The notes: a model not told the origin generated them from the letters alone. 64,000 nt of DNA from Aquicella lusitana (GCF_902459475.1 NZ_LR699114.1:1116001-1180000), one strand, 5' to 3'; numbered from the stretch's first letter, positions 35,580 through 44,686 are shown. Numbers and translations: made by a program.

Positions 35580-36331
35580 TTTGATTGTCGCGCAATATGA
35601 CCAGAAATAGAGGTTGAGATACGGATGCTGCTAGGCTGCTGTTTCCATTTTAACCGTATTGGTGTTAATGGTATCACCTTGGCCCTCGCAAGCAATATAT
35701 AAATACCTCCCAGGACAGGAAAACAGATGCTACCAATTTGTTCGAGAAAATGTAGTTTATTATAGAGTGTCTGATGCATGGTAGGCGGCCTGAACAGGGC
35801 GGCAACCTGCTTTTCCATTGCAAATTCGGCTAATTTCAGCCAGCCTTTTACTTTGCTGGCTTGAATAAAATTGCCTGACCAAGGCCCGGTAGGATGCTTA
35901 GTAAATCGTTTACGCAATCCCCATGCACTATAAGGGTTAAAACCGCAAATCACGATAAGGCCTTCGGGCTTGATGATCCTGCAGGTTTCAGATAATAACT
36001 GGCGGGGATTATCCACAAACTCCAGCGTATGAGGCAGCATAACGAGATCTATGCTTCCGGTTAATATGGGCAATTCATGCAGATCACCCTCTACATAGCT
36101 GTCATTTTTTTCTCTACTTATTAAAGGACTGATCAGTGTTTGACATGGAATTTTGGTTGAACTTAACAAGGCATGCTGATGCGGCACACCAATCAATAAA
36201 GCATGGCGCCCGAAATGCTGGGCAAGCATGCGGGACAATAATGCCTGCTCCGCATTTAACAGATCCGCTCCCAGAAATTGTTGGGTGAGCCATTGATTCC
36301 AGTGTTGAAGGGTGCGATAGCCGTGTGCCAA
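35576..36331 (-). CDS. Class I SAM-dependent methyltransferase (YafS-like)
   Basis: A methyltransferase-11-type fold with [20 protein letters not shown] and [20 protein letters not shown]. The glycine-rich motif I is weak ([16 protein letters not shown]), so binding of SAM is inferred from the later motifs and from the synteny with E. coli yafS-rnhA-dnaQ. It overlaps rnhA by 4 bp. The 247 bp upstream are a divergent promoter region shared with mltD. Confidence 0.82.
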   Translation of the reverse strand: MAHGYRTLQHWNQWLTQQFLGADLLNAEQALLSRMLAQHFGRHALLIGVPHQHALLSSTKIPCQTLISPLISREKNDSYVEGDLHELPILTGSIDLVMLPHTLEFVDNPRQLLSETCRIIKPEGLIVICGFNPYSAWGLRKRFTKHPTGPWSGNFIQASKVKGWLKLAEFAMEKQVAALFRPPTMHQTLYNKLHFLEQIGSICFPVLGGIYILLARAKVIPLTPIRLKWKQQPSSIRISTSISGHIARQSK

Positions 36332-36578
36332 AGCTTTTCCATCTCCCGACTAATTTTGGTACTATAGCATACCTGACATTGACGTACAGTAATGACAGCA
36401 TTATGTTAACAATAACAAGTATTACAATAAACGGTCGACTCATCTGGTCACGAACAAAAAACTTGTTCACAGGTTTCGTTTGTTGCCATCTTTGTCTCTG
36501 CATGCTTTTGGGCGAGGGTCCCCGCTTCTAAAATTATCTTTTTAATTTCACTTTTAATGCTGTTTTGAGGACGAATGT

Positions 36579-38297
36579 GTGTCTAAAAATAAATTACAAT
36601 GCAGTGAAATGCCACCCTGGATCAGATTGCTGATTCATTTCGCACTGGTGAGTATAAGCTGCCTTTTAATTGAAGGCGCCTCGTTCGCTTCTCCCAGTGC
36701 AGAAGGCATTCAGATCTATCAAAAAAATGTGCATTTATCCCCAGAACATAAACAGAAATTGGCTGATGATATCATTCGCTACCGCAATGCCGACAATCTT
36801 TGGGACGTGCTGCGTGAAGAATTTACCCTTCCCCATTATGAGGACAATCCTGCGGTTCAAGCAAAAATAGAATGGTTTATGAATAACCAGGATTTCCTGC
36901 TACGTTCAGCTTCTCGAGCGGCACCTTATCTCTACTATATTTTACAGCAGGTGAGAAAGCGTCATCTGCCGGCTGAACTCGTTTTACTGCCTATTATTGA
37001 AAGCGGTTATAATCCCTTTAATCGTTCACCGGTGGGCGCTGTGGGTATTTGGCAACTGATGCCCGATACGGCAAGCGGCTACGGTATCAAACAGGATGGT
37101 TGGTATGACGGTAGGCGTGATGTCATTGCATCCACCCGTGGCGCCTTGAACTATCTAGCTTATCTGCAGAGTTTCTTTGACGGTACCTGGTTATATGCCA
37201 TTGCAGCTTATAATACCGGCGAAGGAAATGTGCTTGCCGCTATCAAGCGCAATATTCGCGAAGGGCGCGATACCGATTTTTGGTCTTTACCACTCTCTCA
37301 ACAGACTAAAGATTACGTTCCCAGCTTGCTTGCTCTGGCAACTATCATTAGTAACCCTGAACAATATCCTATCTACCTGCCACCTGTACGGAATGCGCCT
37401 TATCTTGCCCAAGTAGATCTTGGGACAGCTATCGATTTAAAATATGCAGCGTCGCTCGCAGGCATTAGCTATAAAAAAATCATTCAACTTAATCCCGCTT
37501 TCAACCGAACTTCTACGTCTACTTCTTCCAAGGGACCCAGAAAGCTTGTACTGCCTATTGAAAATGTTGAGCAATTTACGGAAAACCTGGGAAGGTCGCC
37601 GCTGAATCGACCCATTAACTGGATACATTACAAAATCCGTACGGGTGATACGCTAGCATCCATTGCGAAAAAATTTGATACTTCGCCCAGCGCCATACGC
37701 AAATTAAATAGGCTCAGCAAAAACAGTTTAAAACATGGAACCAACCTACTCATTCCCAATAATGGAAAATTCATACCGCCGGAAGAAGACTTTCTTGATG
37801 AAATATCCTCATCCAAATCACTCGAAAAGGAAAAAGGCTCCCGCTCAGGAACGTTGGCACTCGCGGCTGACGAACGCAAAACTTCGCTCGACAGGAATTT
37901 ATCTTTACCTGCCAATTATACCCTGCAACCCGGAGATACCATTTATATGATACGTCCAAAAGATACATTGGAAAATATTGCAAAACGCTTTCATGTAAGT
38001 AGTAAAAACTTGCGTGTGGCCAATCAGCTTAAGAGCGACAATGTTAAAGCAGGCAAGCAATTGATCATTCCTACACATTTAGCCAATGTAATATCGAGCG
38101 ACGCAGCTACAAATGAACAGATGCAAAAACTGTTGCCGGGCGATACGCTTTATATGGTAAGACATGGTGACACGATAGATAAAATTGCACGTAAATTTCA
38201 CACTTCTTCGTCTGCCATCCGGCTTGCGAATCTGATCGATGACCGGTCTTTGGTTGTCGGTGAAAAAATAGTGGTGCCGACGCATTTACGTGGTTAG
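36579..38297 (+). CDS. mltD: Membrane-bound lytic murein transglycosylase D
   Basis: MltD cleaves peptidoglycan glycan strands with formation of anhydro-muropeptides. A signal segment (LIHFALVSISCLLIEGASFA) leads to an SLT domain with the catalytic Glu in LPIIESGYNPFNRSPVGAVG and IWQLMPDTASGYGI. Three C-terminal LysM repeats follow at about 349-393, 445-490 and 523-568, each with a 'DT...IA..F' pattern. The 572 residues are longer than E. coli MltD (452), through the third LysM and a Ser/Lys linker. Whether it is a lipoprotein is uncertain: the Cys in ISCLLIEG is not a clean lipobox. It lies next to yafS as in E. coli, but gloB is missing between. Confidence 0.92.
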   Translation: MSKNKLQCSEMPPWIRLLIHFALVSISCLLIEGASFASPSAEGIQIYQKNVHLSPEHKQKLADDIIRYRNADNLWDVLREEFTLPHYEDNPAVQAKIEWFMNNQDFLLRSASRAAPYLYYILQQVRKRHLPAELVLLPIIESGYNPFNRSPVGAVGIWQLMPDTASGYGIKQDGWYDGRRDVIASTRGALNYLAYLQSFFDGTWLYAIAAYNTGEGNVLAAIKRNIREGRDTDFWSLPLSQQTKDYVPSLLALATIISNPEQYPIYLPPVRNAPYLAQVDLGTAIDLKYAASLAGISYKKIIQLNPAFNRTSTSTSSKGPRKLVLPIENVEQFTENLGRSPLNRPINWIHYKIRTGDTLASIAKKFDTSPSAIRKLNRLSKNSLKHGTNLLIPNNGKFIPPEEDFLDEISSSKSLEKEKGSRSGTLALAADERKTSLDRNLSLPANYTLQPGDTIYMIRPKDTLENIAKRFHVSSKNLRVANQLKSDNVKAGKQLIIPTHLANVISSDAATNEQMQKLLPGDTLYMVRHGDTIDKIARKFHTSSSAIRLANLIDDRSLVVGEKIVVPTHLRG

Positions 38298-38344
38298 AAT
38301 GTTTTTTAGTTTTAGTTAGTTTATTTATCAAGGAGAAGTAAAGT

Positions 38345-38764
38345 ATGTTAGTTAAGAAAACAATATTGAAAGGTTTATTAGCTATTGGAATCGGTATCCC
38401 TGCGTTTGCTCAGGCTGCAGATTTAGTTATCACCAACAATACTAATCAGGATTCTACCGTCATTGCCAATAAAGGTGCTTGCTCTTATCCAGCACTCGGC
38501 GAAGTTGGTATCACTCGCGCTCATAAATCTAATACGGTACCCGAATCCAAACTTAAATTAGCTTGTATGGCCAACAAATCCGATTGTAAAGCTGACGTTT
38601 ATATGACCAGCAATTGCAGCGGACCTATTATTGCTACTGCCTCATTTGAAGTGGTAACCAAGGATGGCAAACCTGGTCAGGGTTTAAAAAGCATCCAGAT
38701 AAAAGACTCTGCTTATGCGGTTACTGGTGGTGGATTTAATATCACCATATCCGGCGGCCATTAA
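38345..38764 (+). CDS. Small secreted protein, paralogue of the one at 38972
   Basis: The signal peptide is LLAIGIGIPAFAQA, followed by a mature domain of about 115 residues. LVITNNTNQDSTVIANKGAC, DCKADVYMTSNCSGPIIATA and a Gly-rich C-terminus define it. Four cysteines in the mature part suggest two disulfides. It shares the framework NNTN...C...CK-D-YM--NCSG--(A)T with the next gene, so they are a tandem duplicate. No family name is recognised. An AAGGAGAAG site is 7 bases before ATG 38345. Confidence 0.72.
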   Translation: MLVKKTILKGLLAIGIGIPAFAQAADLVITNNTNQDSTVIANKGACSYPALGEVGITRAHKSNTVPESKLKLACMANKSDCKADVYMTSNCSGPIIATASFEVVTKDGKPGQGLKSIQIKDSAYAVTGGGFNITISGGH

Positions 38765-38781
38765 CTCTGATGAGTATCAAT

Positions 38782-38810
38782 TTCCTGGGAGGCACAAAGC
38801 TTCCCAGGAA
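38782..38810 (+). terminator. 12-bp hairpin after the first small secreted gene
   Basis: TTCCTGGGAGGC pairs with GCTTCCCAGGAA (one G-T pair) around loop ACAAA. No immediate T-run follows, so it may attenuate or stabilise rather than terminate. Confidence 0.55.
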
Positions 38811-38971
38811 ACCATATCGACTCTTGCAATTTTTCTTTTCCTTCTTTTCGAAAGAGCAATAAAAATCTTTCTTGCTGTCATTTCCTTTCTTCTTTATTCT
38901 CATCCATGAAACTTTATATTTTATGGTTTGCTTTTTCTTTAAATGGAAATTCATATACGGAGTCTTATCTT

Positions 38972-39379
38972 ATGAAAATCAAGAAACCCCTCTTTCTTCT
39001 AGCAGCTGCAGCGGGCATTCTGCCTGCAATAGCTCATGCTGATATCTCGGTTGCAAATAACACAAATTCTTATGCTACCGCGCATGTTGGCTTTATCTGT
39101 TCATCCATAGTTAATGACGGCGTCATCAAGCCGCACTCGAGCTTAAATATATCGCAGAGTATCATTGACCTCTATTGTGTAGGAAGCTGTAAGACAGATA
39201 TCTACATGTCGAAGAACTGTTCAGGCAAATCCGTTGCAACTGTATCAGTGGATCAGCATAAAGGTGTGACAGGTATCTCTAATCATAATGTGAACGGTTA
39301 CTATGTTGCGGGCGGCGGGTATTCTGCTTCCGTAAATGGCGGCTCAAGAAAGGCTGGCCTTTTTGACTGGCTTTTTTAA
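38972..39379 (+). CDS. Small secreted protein, paralogue of the one at 38345
   Basis: From ATG 38972 (GGAG nine bases upstream) the protein is 135 residues. The signal peptide is KKPLFLLAAAAGILPAIAHA. The mature part begins DISVANNTNSYATAHVGFIC, matches the neighbour at SCKTDIYMSKNCSGKSVATV, and ends GGGYSASVNGGSRKAGLFDW. Function unknown; a secreted or surface protein with a beta-rich fold is likely. Confidence 0.72.
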   Translation: MKIKKPLFLLAAAAGILPAIAHADISVANNTNSYATAHVGFICSSIVNDGVIKPHSSLNISQSIIDLYCVGSCKTDIYMSKNCSGKSVATVSVDQHKGVTGISNHNVNGYYVAGGGYSASVNGGSRKAGLFDWLF

Positions 39380-39391
39380 CAGATCTGATGA

Positions 39392-39425
39392 GATTCCCTC
39401 CCCCTCTTATGAGGGTGAGGGAATC
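39392..39425. terminator. Long bidirectional hairpin between convergent genes
   Basis: GATTCCCTC pairs with GAGGGAATC, continued inside by CCCTC/GAGGG around loop TTAT. It lies between the secreted paralogue and the convergent fadL-like gene. Confidence 0.7.
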
Positions 39426-39456
39426 TATTCGATATGATTTCTCGAAAGCAGCCTTC

Positions 39457-40785
39457 TTAAGCAATATCCCAAGTTACTTGCCCGCCAAATACATCTGCAC
39501 CGCCGGTGACACTGCCGTTTGTCTGACCTTCTTGATCGCCAGTAACCTGTGTTGGCGGAATAACATGAGCCTTGTTCATGAAGAAGTGGCTCCAGTTTAA
39601 GTCGATACCAATCGCTTTTGTAGCCTGATAGTGTCCGCCTAGTGCGATGACAATACGGTTATTGTCAGGCAACTGAACCGTACGGTAGGCGTTTCGCACA
39701 GGCGTCTGGTCGTAACCCACACCTCCTTTTAAGGTCATCTGATCAGTCACAAAATAATCCGCACCCATACTAAAGTTCCAGCTATTCCTAAAACTTTGGG
39801 GCGCCACCACAGTGATATCACCACTGAGTTCTGACTGATCAATGCCTGCCAGGTTTTTCATGATGATATTTTTAACGGTGGTCCATTGGGTGAAGATAGC
39901 GCTCGCCATGAGTGCTACTTTAGGATTGAGGCGATGATAAAAGCTGAGTGCAGTATAAGGCGGCAAAGTAATATTTGAAGTTGCGCGCGAAACAAAATCC
40001 TCGCCGTTATTAAGCTCGTTAGCAAGCGGCCCACTGAATGTGCTTTTTTTACTTAGATGGTGCACTACCTGGGAATGGTAGCTTAATCCTACCCGAGTGT
40101 CTGGTGTAAATTGGTACAAACCGCCTAGATGATAGCCCCATGCTGTATCGCTCGCTCTGTTAATACTTTTGGTATCGGTAGGATCGCCTATTGTAGGGTC
40201 GCTCAGTACAGCAACCTGGTCAAATTCAAGATCCATTTTTTGGAAGTCTGGACCAAGCCCTACAGAGGCCTTATCGGTCACCTGGAAGCCGAGAGAGGGA
40301 CTGACATCCACCACTTTAATTGTTGCCAGTGTTGATATATACCGCAGATAAGTATCACTTCCATAATTGACTTCCGCTCCGAAAGGCACGTCTACACTGA
40401 AGCCAAAGCCCATCCTGTCGGTAAGCGGCGCGACATAATGTAAACTTGGCACAAACGCAAAGGTACCACCCTGAGCCGTTACGTAATAAGGCATAAAGTT
40501 ATTTATAGTGTTGATTGCAACAGTGCCTTTATATTGAATATCTGGTAAAACAGCTGCGCCGCCAATTACAATCTGTTGATTTTTTATCAACGTGATTCCA
40601 GCGGGATTATAGAACGCGGTACTTGCATCCGCAGCAGCTGCAGCATAACCAGCATGGTAGTTGCCGATACTGGCACCATCCTGCTCCCAAATTTGAAACG
40701 CAGATGCCATGACCTGTTCTGACGCACTCAGCAATCCCGATGCACACAGGATTGAAATCAGGCGGCGTCTCATCAGTTGATTCAT
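39457..40785 (-). CDS. Outer-membrane long-chain fatty acid transporter, FadL family
   Basis: A FadL/OmpP1/TodX beta-barrel of 442 residues. The signal peptide (LISILCASGLLSASEQVMA) precedes ASAFQIWEQDGASIGNYHAG, followed by the diagnostic FYNPAGI. Barrel strands alternate through to the C-terminal aromatic-poor VTWDIA, which departs from the usual terminal Phe. Expected role: passage of hydrophobic fatty acids across the outer membrane, matching the beta-oxidation genes downstream in the window. Confidence 0.88.
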   Translation of the reverse strand: MNQLMRRRLISILCASGLLSASEQVMASAFQIWEQDGASIGNYHAGYAAAAADASTAFYNPAGITLIKNQQIVIGGAAVLPDIQYKGTVAINTINNFMPYYVTAQGGTFAFVPSLHYVAPLTDRMGFGFSVDVPFGAEVNYGSDTYLRYISTLATIKVVDVSPSLGFQVTDKASVGLGPDFQKMDLEFDQVAVLSDPTIGDPTDTKSINRASDTAWGYHLGGLYQFTPDTRVGLSYHSQVVHHLSKKSTFSGPLANELNNGEDFVSRATSNITLPPYTALSFYHRLNPKVALMASAIFTQWTTVKNIIMKNLAGIDQSELSGDITVVAPQSFRNSWNFSMGADYFVTDQMTLKGGVGYDQTPVRNAYRTVQLPDNNRIVIALGGHYQATKAIGIDLNWSHFFMNKAHVIPPTQVTGDQEGQTNGSVTGGADVFGGQVTWDIA

Positions 40786-40973
40786 TGTGCACTCTCCATT
40801 GACATTATTATGTATGATCCCTAAACACAGGCATGGCAGCCGATGCGATATATCTTTCCGTGCCCTAAGGTTTTACCAGCAAAGTTAGCTATTGTTAACT
40901 TGAATTAAAAAGTCTATAAGGATACCGTATTTGCGTAACAAAACAACCAGTTTATAACCCGAGGATTAAGTGT

Positions 40974-41534
40974 ATGGCTGAGACACCTTCTACCATGATT
41001 CCTTTAGGAACCACAGCGCCTGATTTTTATTTAATGGATGTGCGGTCGGGCAAATATTTTTCACTTCACGAATTAAAGTCTGATATTGCGACAGTCATAA
41101 TGTTCATTTGCAACCATTGTCCTTATGTTAAGCACATACAATCCCAGCTAGCTGAGCTTGCGAGAACCTACCAAGACAAAGGAATCAAATTCATCGCCAT
41201 CAGCTCGAATGACGTTGAATACTATCCGGAAGACGGCCCCGACAAAATGCGCGCACAAGCACAAGACTTTCATTTCACTTTTCCCTATTTGTATGATGAA
41301 ACCCAGGAAACAGCAAAAGCTTATTACGCTGCCTGCACGCCCGATTTTTACGTTTTTGATAAAGATCTCGCCTGCGTTTACCGTGGTCGATTCGATGATG
41401 CGACTCCCGGCAGCGGACGAATACCCACGGGTGCTGATTTGCGCCATGCCCTGGACAATATTCTGGCAGGCAAACCAGTGAGCACAGACCAGAAGCCGAG
41501 CGTAGGATGCAATATCAAATGGAAGAAACGATAG
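40974..41534 (+). CDS. Thioredoxin-family redoxin (AhpC/TSA-like)
   Basis: A cytosolic thioredoxin-fold protein of 186 residues without a signal peptide. The motif FICNHCPYVKHIQ carries a CNHC redox pair, followed by GIKFIAISSNDVEYYPEDGP and a cis-Pro-like ACTPDFYVFD. This matches the 'thioredoxin family protein' group found in many bacteria next to unrelated genes. Substrate unknown. Confidence 0.88.
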   Translation: MAETPSTMIPLGTTAPDFYLMDVRSGKYFSLHELKSDIATVIMFICNHCPYVKHIQSQLAELARTYQDKGIKFIAISSNDVEYYPEDGPDKMRAQAQDFHFTFPYLYDETQETAKAYYAACTPDFYVFDKDLACVYRGRFDDATPGSGRIPTGADLRHALDNILAGKPVSTDQKPSVGCNIKWKKR

Positions 41535-41657
41535 AACAGTGAGCATTGCATCCTGTTAAAACAAATTTTTTTTCACAGCTTCGCGATTGTGTTTTGTAAT
41601 TTTATTCTGTTACCAGCTCTACCGCGACTTGTTCGCACCCTGTCCAATAATAAAACC

Positions 41658-41690
41658 ATTATCCTTCTCCCCTTGTGGGAGAAGGATAAT
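41658..41690. other. Perfect 14-bp hairpin, isolated in an intergenic region
   Basis: ATTATCCTTCTCCC pairs perfectly with GGGAGAAGGATAAT around loop CTTGT. It lies about 125 bp after the redoxin stop and 143 bp before the MFS gene. It has no T-run, so it may be a REP-like or transcript-end element. The rest of 41535-41832 shows nothing else. Confidence 0.6.
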
Positions 41691-41832
41691 GCATGTAACC
41701 ATGACAATTTACATTTAATATTGCATACTGTCGGTTCAACCAGTTGCTCTGCATATGTAAGGATAACTACATGGTTCCGGTAATATTATTGCGGATAATA
41801 CAAAATAGCGTAACAACCTCATTGGTGCCCAC

Positions 41833-43104
41833 ATGAACCGATATTCTTCGCTCATGAGCAGCAGCCTGGGCAACATTCTTGAATGGTATGATTTTGGCTT
41901 GTTCACTATTTTTTCTTCGCTGTTCAGCCGGCTCTTCTTTCCTACTGAAGATCCGCAGACAGCCATGATCACGACAGTCAGCATTTTTGCAGTAGGGTTT
42001 CTTTGCCGGCCGCTTGGCGCTATTCTCTTTGGTTATTTAGGTGATCGTGTTGGCCGGGCCACTACCCTGCGCTGGTCCATACTAATGATTTCGCTGCCCA
42101 CGCTTTTTATCAGCTTTTTGCCTACTTATCAGCAAATCGGCCTTTTCGCTCCTCTTCTTTTGACATTGATCCGTATGTGGCAAGGCGTAAGCATAGGCGG
42201 TGAATATAGCGGCAATCTGATTTATCTGGCAGAAACCGCGCCAGAAAAATACCGTGCAACATTCACTGCCTTTGCCAGCATGGGAGCAAATGTTGGAATC
42301 CTGCTGGCCGCTTTTGTTGGTATTTTGACTAGCCAAGTTCTTTTAGAATCCACCTTGCAATCTTGGGGCTGGCGGGTTCCTTATTTAGTCAGCGGCTTGT
42401 TTTGTTTAATTATTTACGCATTCCGTTTGCGAATCAATGAGACTGCTGTATTTGACTATTTAAAACAAAAAAACTTGCTGACGAAAAACCCGGTCAAAAC
42501 GGTTTTTAAACATAATCGCAAGCAGTTATTACGCACCCTGGGTCTGGTTTGCATGGGCAGTACCTTTTATTATTTTAGTTTTATTTATCTGCCTATTTTT
42601 CTTACTGGACATTTGCAGTTTTCCATTCAGCATATTTCCTTGTTAATGTCGGCACTGATTGGTTTAATGATTTTTCTCATTCCGCTAGCTGGATTTATCT
42701 GTGACCGCCTGGGAAGAAGAAAGATGTTACTCTTTAACGCGACACTGATTACGCTTTCTGTTGTACCTGGTTTTTATTTTTTACAGCTCGACAATTTTAT
42801 GATTCTACTTTCTGTGCTCTTTGTATTCACCATCTCCAGCTCCCTGGAACAAGGCACGACAGCAGTTGCGATCGTAGAAAATTTTCCACCGCCTGCGCGT
42901 TATACTGGCCTTTCCTTGGGTTATAACATTGGCAATGGTTTTCTCGGTGGCACAGTACCAATGATTTGTGAATGGCTGACAGCAAAAACACATATTTTGC
43001 TCGCGCCAGCATTCTATATCGCCTTGTGCGCAGCAATTACCGGCCTGGTTGTTTTCTTTTTTGTGCCTGAAACCCTGGGCGAAAACTTAAACGGCATTGA
43101 ATAA
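41833..43104 (+). CDS. MFS transporter, metabolite:H+ symporter (ProP-like) family
   Basis: A 12-helix permease of 423 residues. Characteristic MHS motifs are GNILEWYDFGLFT near the N-terminus, FLCRPLGAILFGYLGDRVGR at loop 2-3, WQGVSIGGEYSG and PLAGFICDRLGRRKM in the second half. The MHS group takes up proline, betaine, citrate, 2-oxoglutarate or shikimate; the substrate here cannot be deduced. No good ribosome site precedes ATG 41833, and ATG 41854 is an alternative. Confidence 0.86.
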   Translation: MNRYSSLMSSSLGNILEWYDFGLFTIFSSLFSRLFFPTEDPQTAMITTVSIFAVGFLCRPLGAILFGYLGDRVGRATTLRWSILMISLPTLFISFLPTYQQIGLFAPLLLTLIRMWQGVSIGGEYSGNLIYLAETAPEKYRATFTAFASMGANVGILLAAFVGILTSQVLLESTLQSWGWRVPYLVSGLFCLIIYAFRLRINETAVFDYLKQKNLLTKNPVKTVFKHNRKQLLRTLGLVCMGSTFYYFSFIYLPIFLTGHLQFSIQHISLLMSALIGLMIFLIPLAGFICDRLGRRKMLLFNATLITLSVVPGFYFLQLDNFMILLSVLFVFTISSSLEQGTTAVAIVENFPPPARYTGLSLGYNIGNGFLGGTVPMICEWLTAKTHILLAPAFYIALCAAITGLVVFFFVPETLGENLNGIE

Positions 43105-43144
43105 CATGCGCGCGTTAACCGATACCACCTACTCAAAGCTAGCC

Positions 43145-44059
43145 TCAAAGAGACAATGCAGCAAGCTTGTCATCAATCGAAGTAATATCAGAATCAAATT
43201 GAGCTCTGTATTCTTCCGCAGTCGGACGTTTAACGGGATTTTGTTGCCAACCCCATGTAATCAGCAACGCCATTTTTTTAGGGCAGTTCGATGGGATAAC
43301 TTCTCTCGTACCTTTGAGAATTTCTTGCATAAACCAACTCAAATCATGGCCAAATTGAGCAGGTTTATATGGTTCAGCATCCCATGCCGTAACTTCCCAC
43401 ATTGTCATACTAAGAGCATATATATCAGTTTTTTCTGAATGAGGCTCATCTTGAAATAATTCTGGCGCCATCCAGGGAGGAGTACCGACGCATCGTGCTT
43501 TTCCATTATTCCTTTTGGCTAACCCAAAGTCACCTAGCTTAACTTGGTTTTTATCATCTAATAAAATATTTGCACTCTTGATGTCGCAATGCAAAATCAT
43601 ATTTTTATGCAAAAAAGTAATTGCATAAGTGATTTTTTTAAGAATTTCATAACGAACAGACCAATCGAAAGGTTGTGAATGATTTAGGATTGCATCTTCT
43701 AAAGTACCTTTATTCATGTATTCCATAACGATGCAATATCCTGCGGAATTTAACGAGTATCCGCAAAATTGAACCACATAAGGTGCGTTTAGCTCTCTCA
43801 ACTGCTGCATGATATTTTTTTCATTTTCACACTTCATGTATTCAATATCATCTTTGGGGGTTAACGTCTTGATAGCAACCTGTTGGCCATTCCATTGGCC
43901 TAAATAAACAGTAGCGAATGAACCGCTTCCTAATCTATTCGAAAAAATTAGCTCTTTGGTGCCAATTTTATAAGGACCGGGAAAATCCGCTTGTTTCTTT
44001 GCTTTTTCCAAACGTATTGAAAATAAAGTTGGGCTATGGTTAAGACGGCTTAAACTCAC
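43145..44059 (-). CDS. Eukaryote-like protein kinase, candidate effector
   Basis: A complete protein kinase domain covers nearly the whole protein. In numbering from the in-frame ATG at 44095, the glycine loop is LGSGSFATVYLG (55-66), the Lys is K76 (VAIK) and the helix-C Glu is about E92. The catalytic loop is HCDIKSAN (169-176), then DFG (189-191), GTPPWMAPE (204-212) and KRPT (289-292). It looks closest to tyrosine-kinase-like (TKL) kinases, not the bacterial PknB group. I chose GTG 44059 because AGGTGA lies just upstream and the predicted promoter starts transcription about 44088, past the ATG. No signal peptide or transmembrane anchor is present. A PmrA-type box lies upstream. Confidence 0.88.
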   Translation of the reverse strand: MSLSRLNHSPTLFSIRLEKAKKQADFPGPYKIGTKELIFSNRLGSGSFATVYLGQWNGQQVAIKTLTPKDDIEYMKCENEKNIMQQLRELNAPYVVQFCGYSLNSAGYCIVMEYMNKGTLEDAILNHSQPFDWSVRYEILKKITYAITFLHKNMILHCDIKSANILLDDKNQVKLGDFGLAKRNNGKARCVGTPPWMAPELFQDEPHSEKTDIYALSMTMWEVTAWDAEPYKPAQFGHDLSWFMQEILKGTREVIPSNCPKKMALLITWGWQQNPVKRPTAEEYRAQFDSDITSIDDKLAALSL

Positions 44060-44093
44060 AAGGTCACCTGCACACAAATAAGTAAATTTCGCC

Positions 44094-44126
44094 ATCTTAA
44101 CGATTAAGTCTTAATAAAACCTTAAA
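44094..44126 (-). promoter_or_regulatory. PmrA-type box and -10 upstream of the kinase gene
   Basis: On the minus strand TTTAAGGTT and ATTAAGACT are separated by TT (44126-44107). After 7 bp comes TAAGAT (44099-44094). Half-site spacing and distance to the -10 equal those of the two sites at 16.9-17.1 kb. The first base of each half-site deviates from C, so it is a weaker match. Confidence 0.5.
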
Positions 44127-44228
44127 TAAAAATATTACCTGGCATATCCCTGATTCATGAATAAAATTCATATTAAATCAAAAGATAAAAAATAAATACG
44201 AAGCATTACATTCTTTGCAGGGGTTAAG

Positions 44229-44627
44229 TTACTTTAAGGTGAAGTACCCGGATTGATTTGGGCTAAAGCAGTAAAAGTGAATCATGAATATTTTATCTAC
44301 CTGAAGAACAGTACCTCGGCAGGGATTATACCAGGGAGCATCTTTTCGCAGGGATAAATAAGCTTCCTTTGCGCTTACAGGCAAGCATTTACCCTGTAAG
44401 GTGCCAGCGCTTCCATCAGACAATGTAAATTGCCCGTCGAAATGCATATGGTCGCCCTGACGGCGGAGTTCAAGCTGTGCATTGAATAGTCTATGCTGTT
44501 GATCCTCCCATTGTCCTTCCCAGGAACCTGGGAGCTGCGTGCAAATATTCGCGAGACAGAATCCTGGGAAAAATATCATGATTAAAAATGCGGCAAATAA
44601 ACTACGCATAAAATGATAAGAATCCAT
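44229..44627 (-). CDS. Small secreted hypothetical protein
   Basis: From ATG 44627 the protein is 132 residues; ATG 44609 (MRSLFAAFLIMIFFPGFCLA) is an equally good start because the signal peptide begins there. The mature part has four cysteines (NICTQLPGSWEGQWED, GKCLPVSAKE, NPCRG, HFYCFS) and alternating beta-strand pattern (RLFNAQLELRRQGDHMHFDG), like a small lipocalin or avidin-type barrel, though no family is recognised. The fad operon terminator lies immediately upstream, so it needs its own promoter or readthrough. Confidence 0.65.
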   Translation of the reverse strand: MDSYHFMRSLFAAFLIMIFFPGFCLANICTQLPGSWEGQWEDQQHRLFNAQLELRRQGDHMHFDGQFTLSDGSAGTLQGKCLPVSAKEAYLSLRKDAPWYNPCRGTVLQVDKIFMIHFYCFSPNQSGYFTLK

Positions 44628-44642
44628 TTTACAACACCGAAA

Positions 44643-44661
44643 ACCCCGCAACGAGTGCGGG
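44643..44661 (-). terminator. Intrinsic terminator of the fad operon
   Basis: The stem CCCCGCA/TGCGGGG with loop ACGAG (plus-strand reading) is followed on the minus strand by TTTTC. It lies 26 bp after the stop of the multifunctional enzyme gene. Confidence 0.75.
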
Positions 44662-44686
44662 GCTCGCAGAACTTGAGTGATACAAA

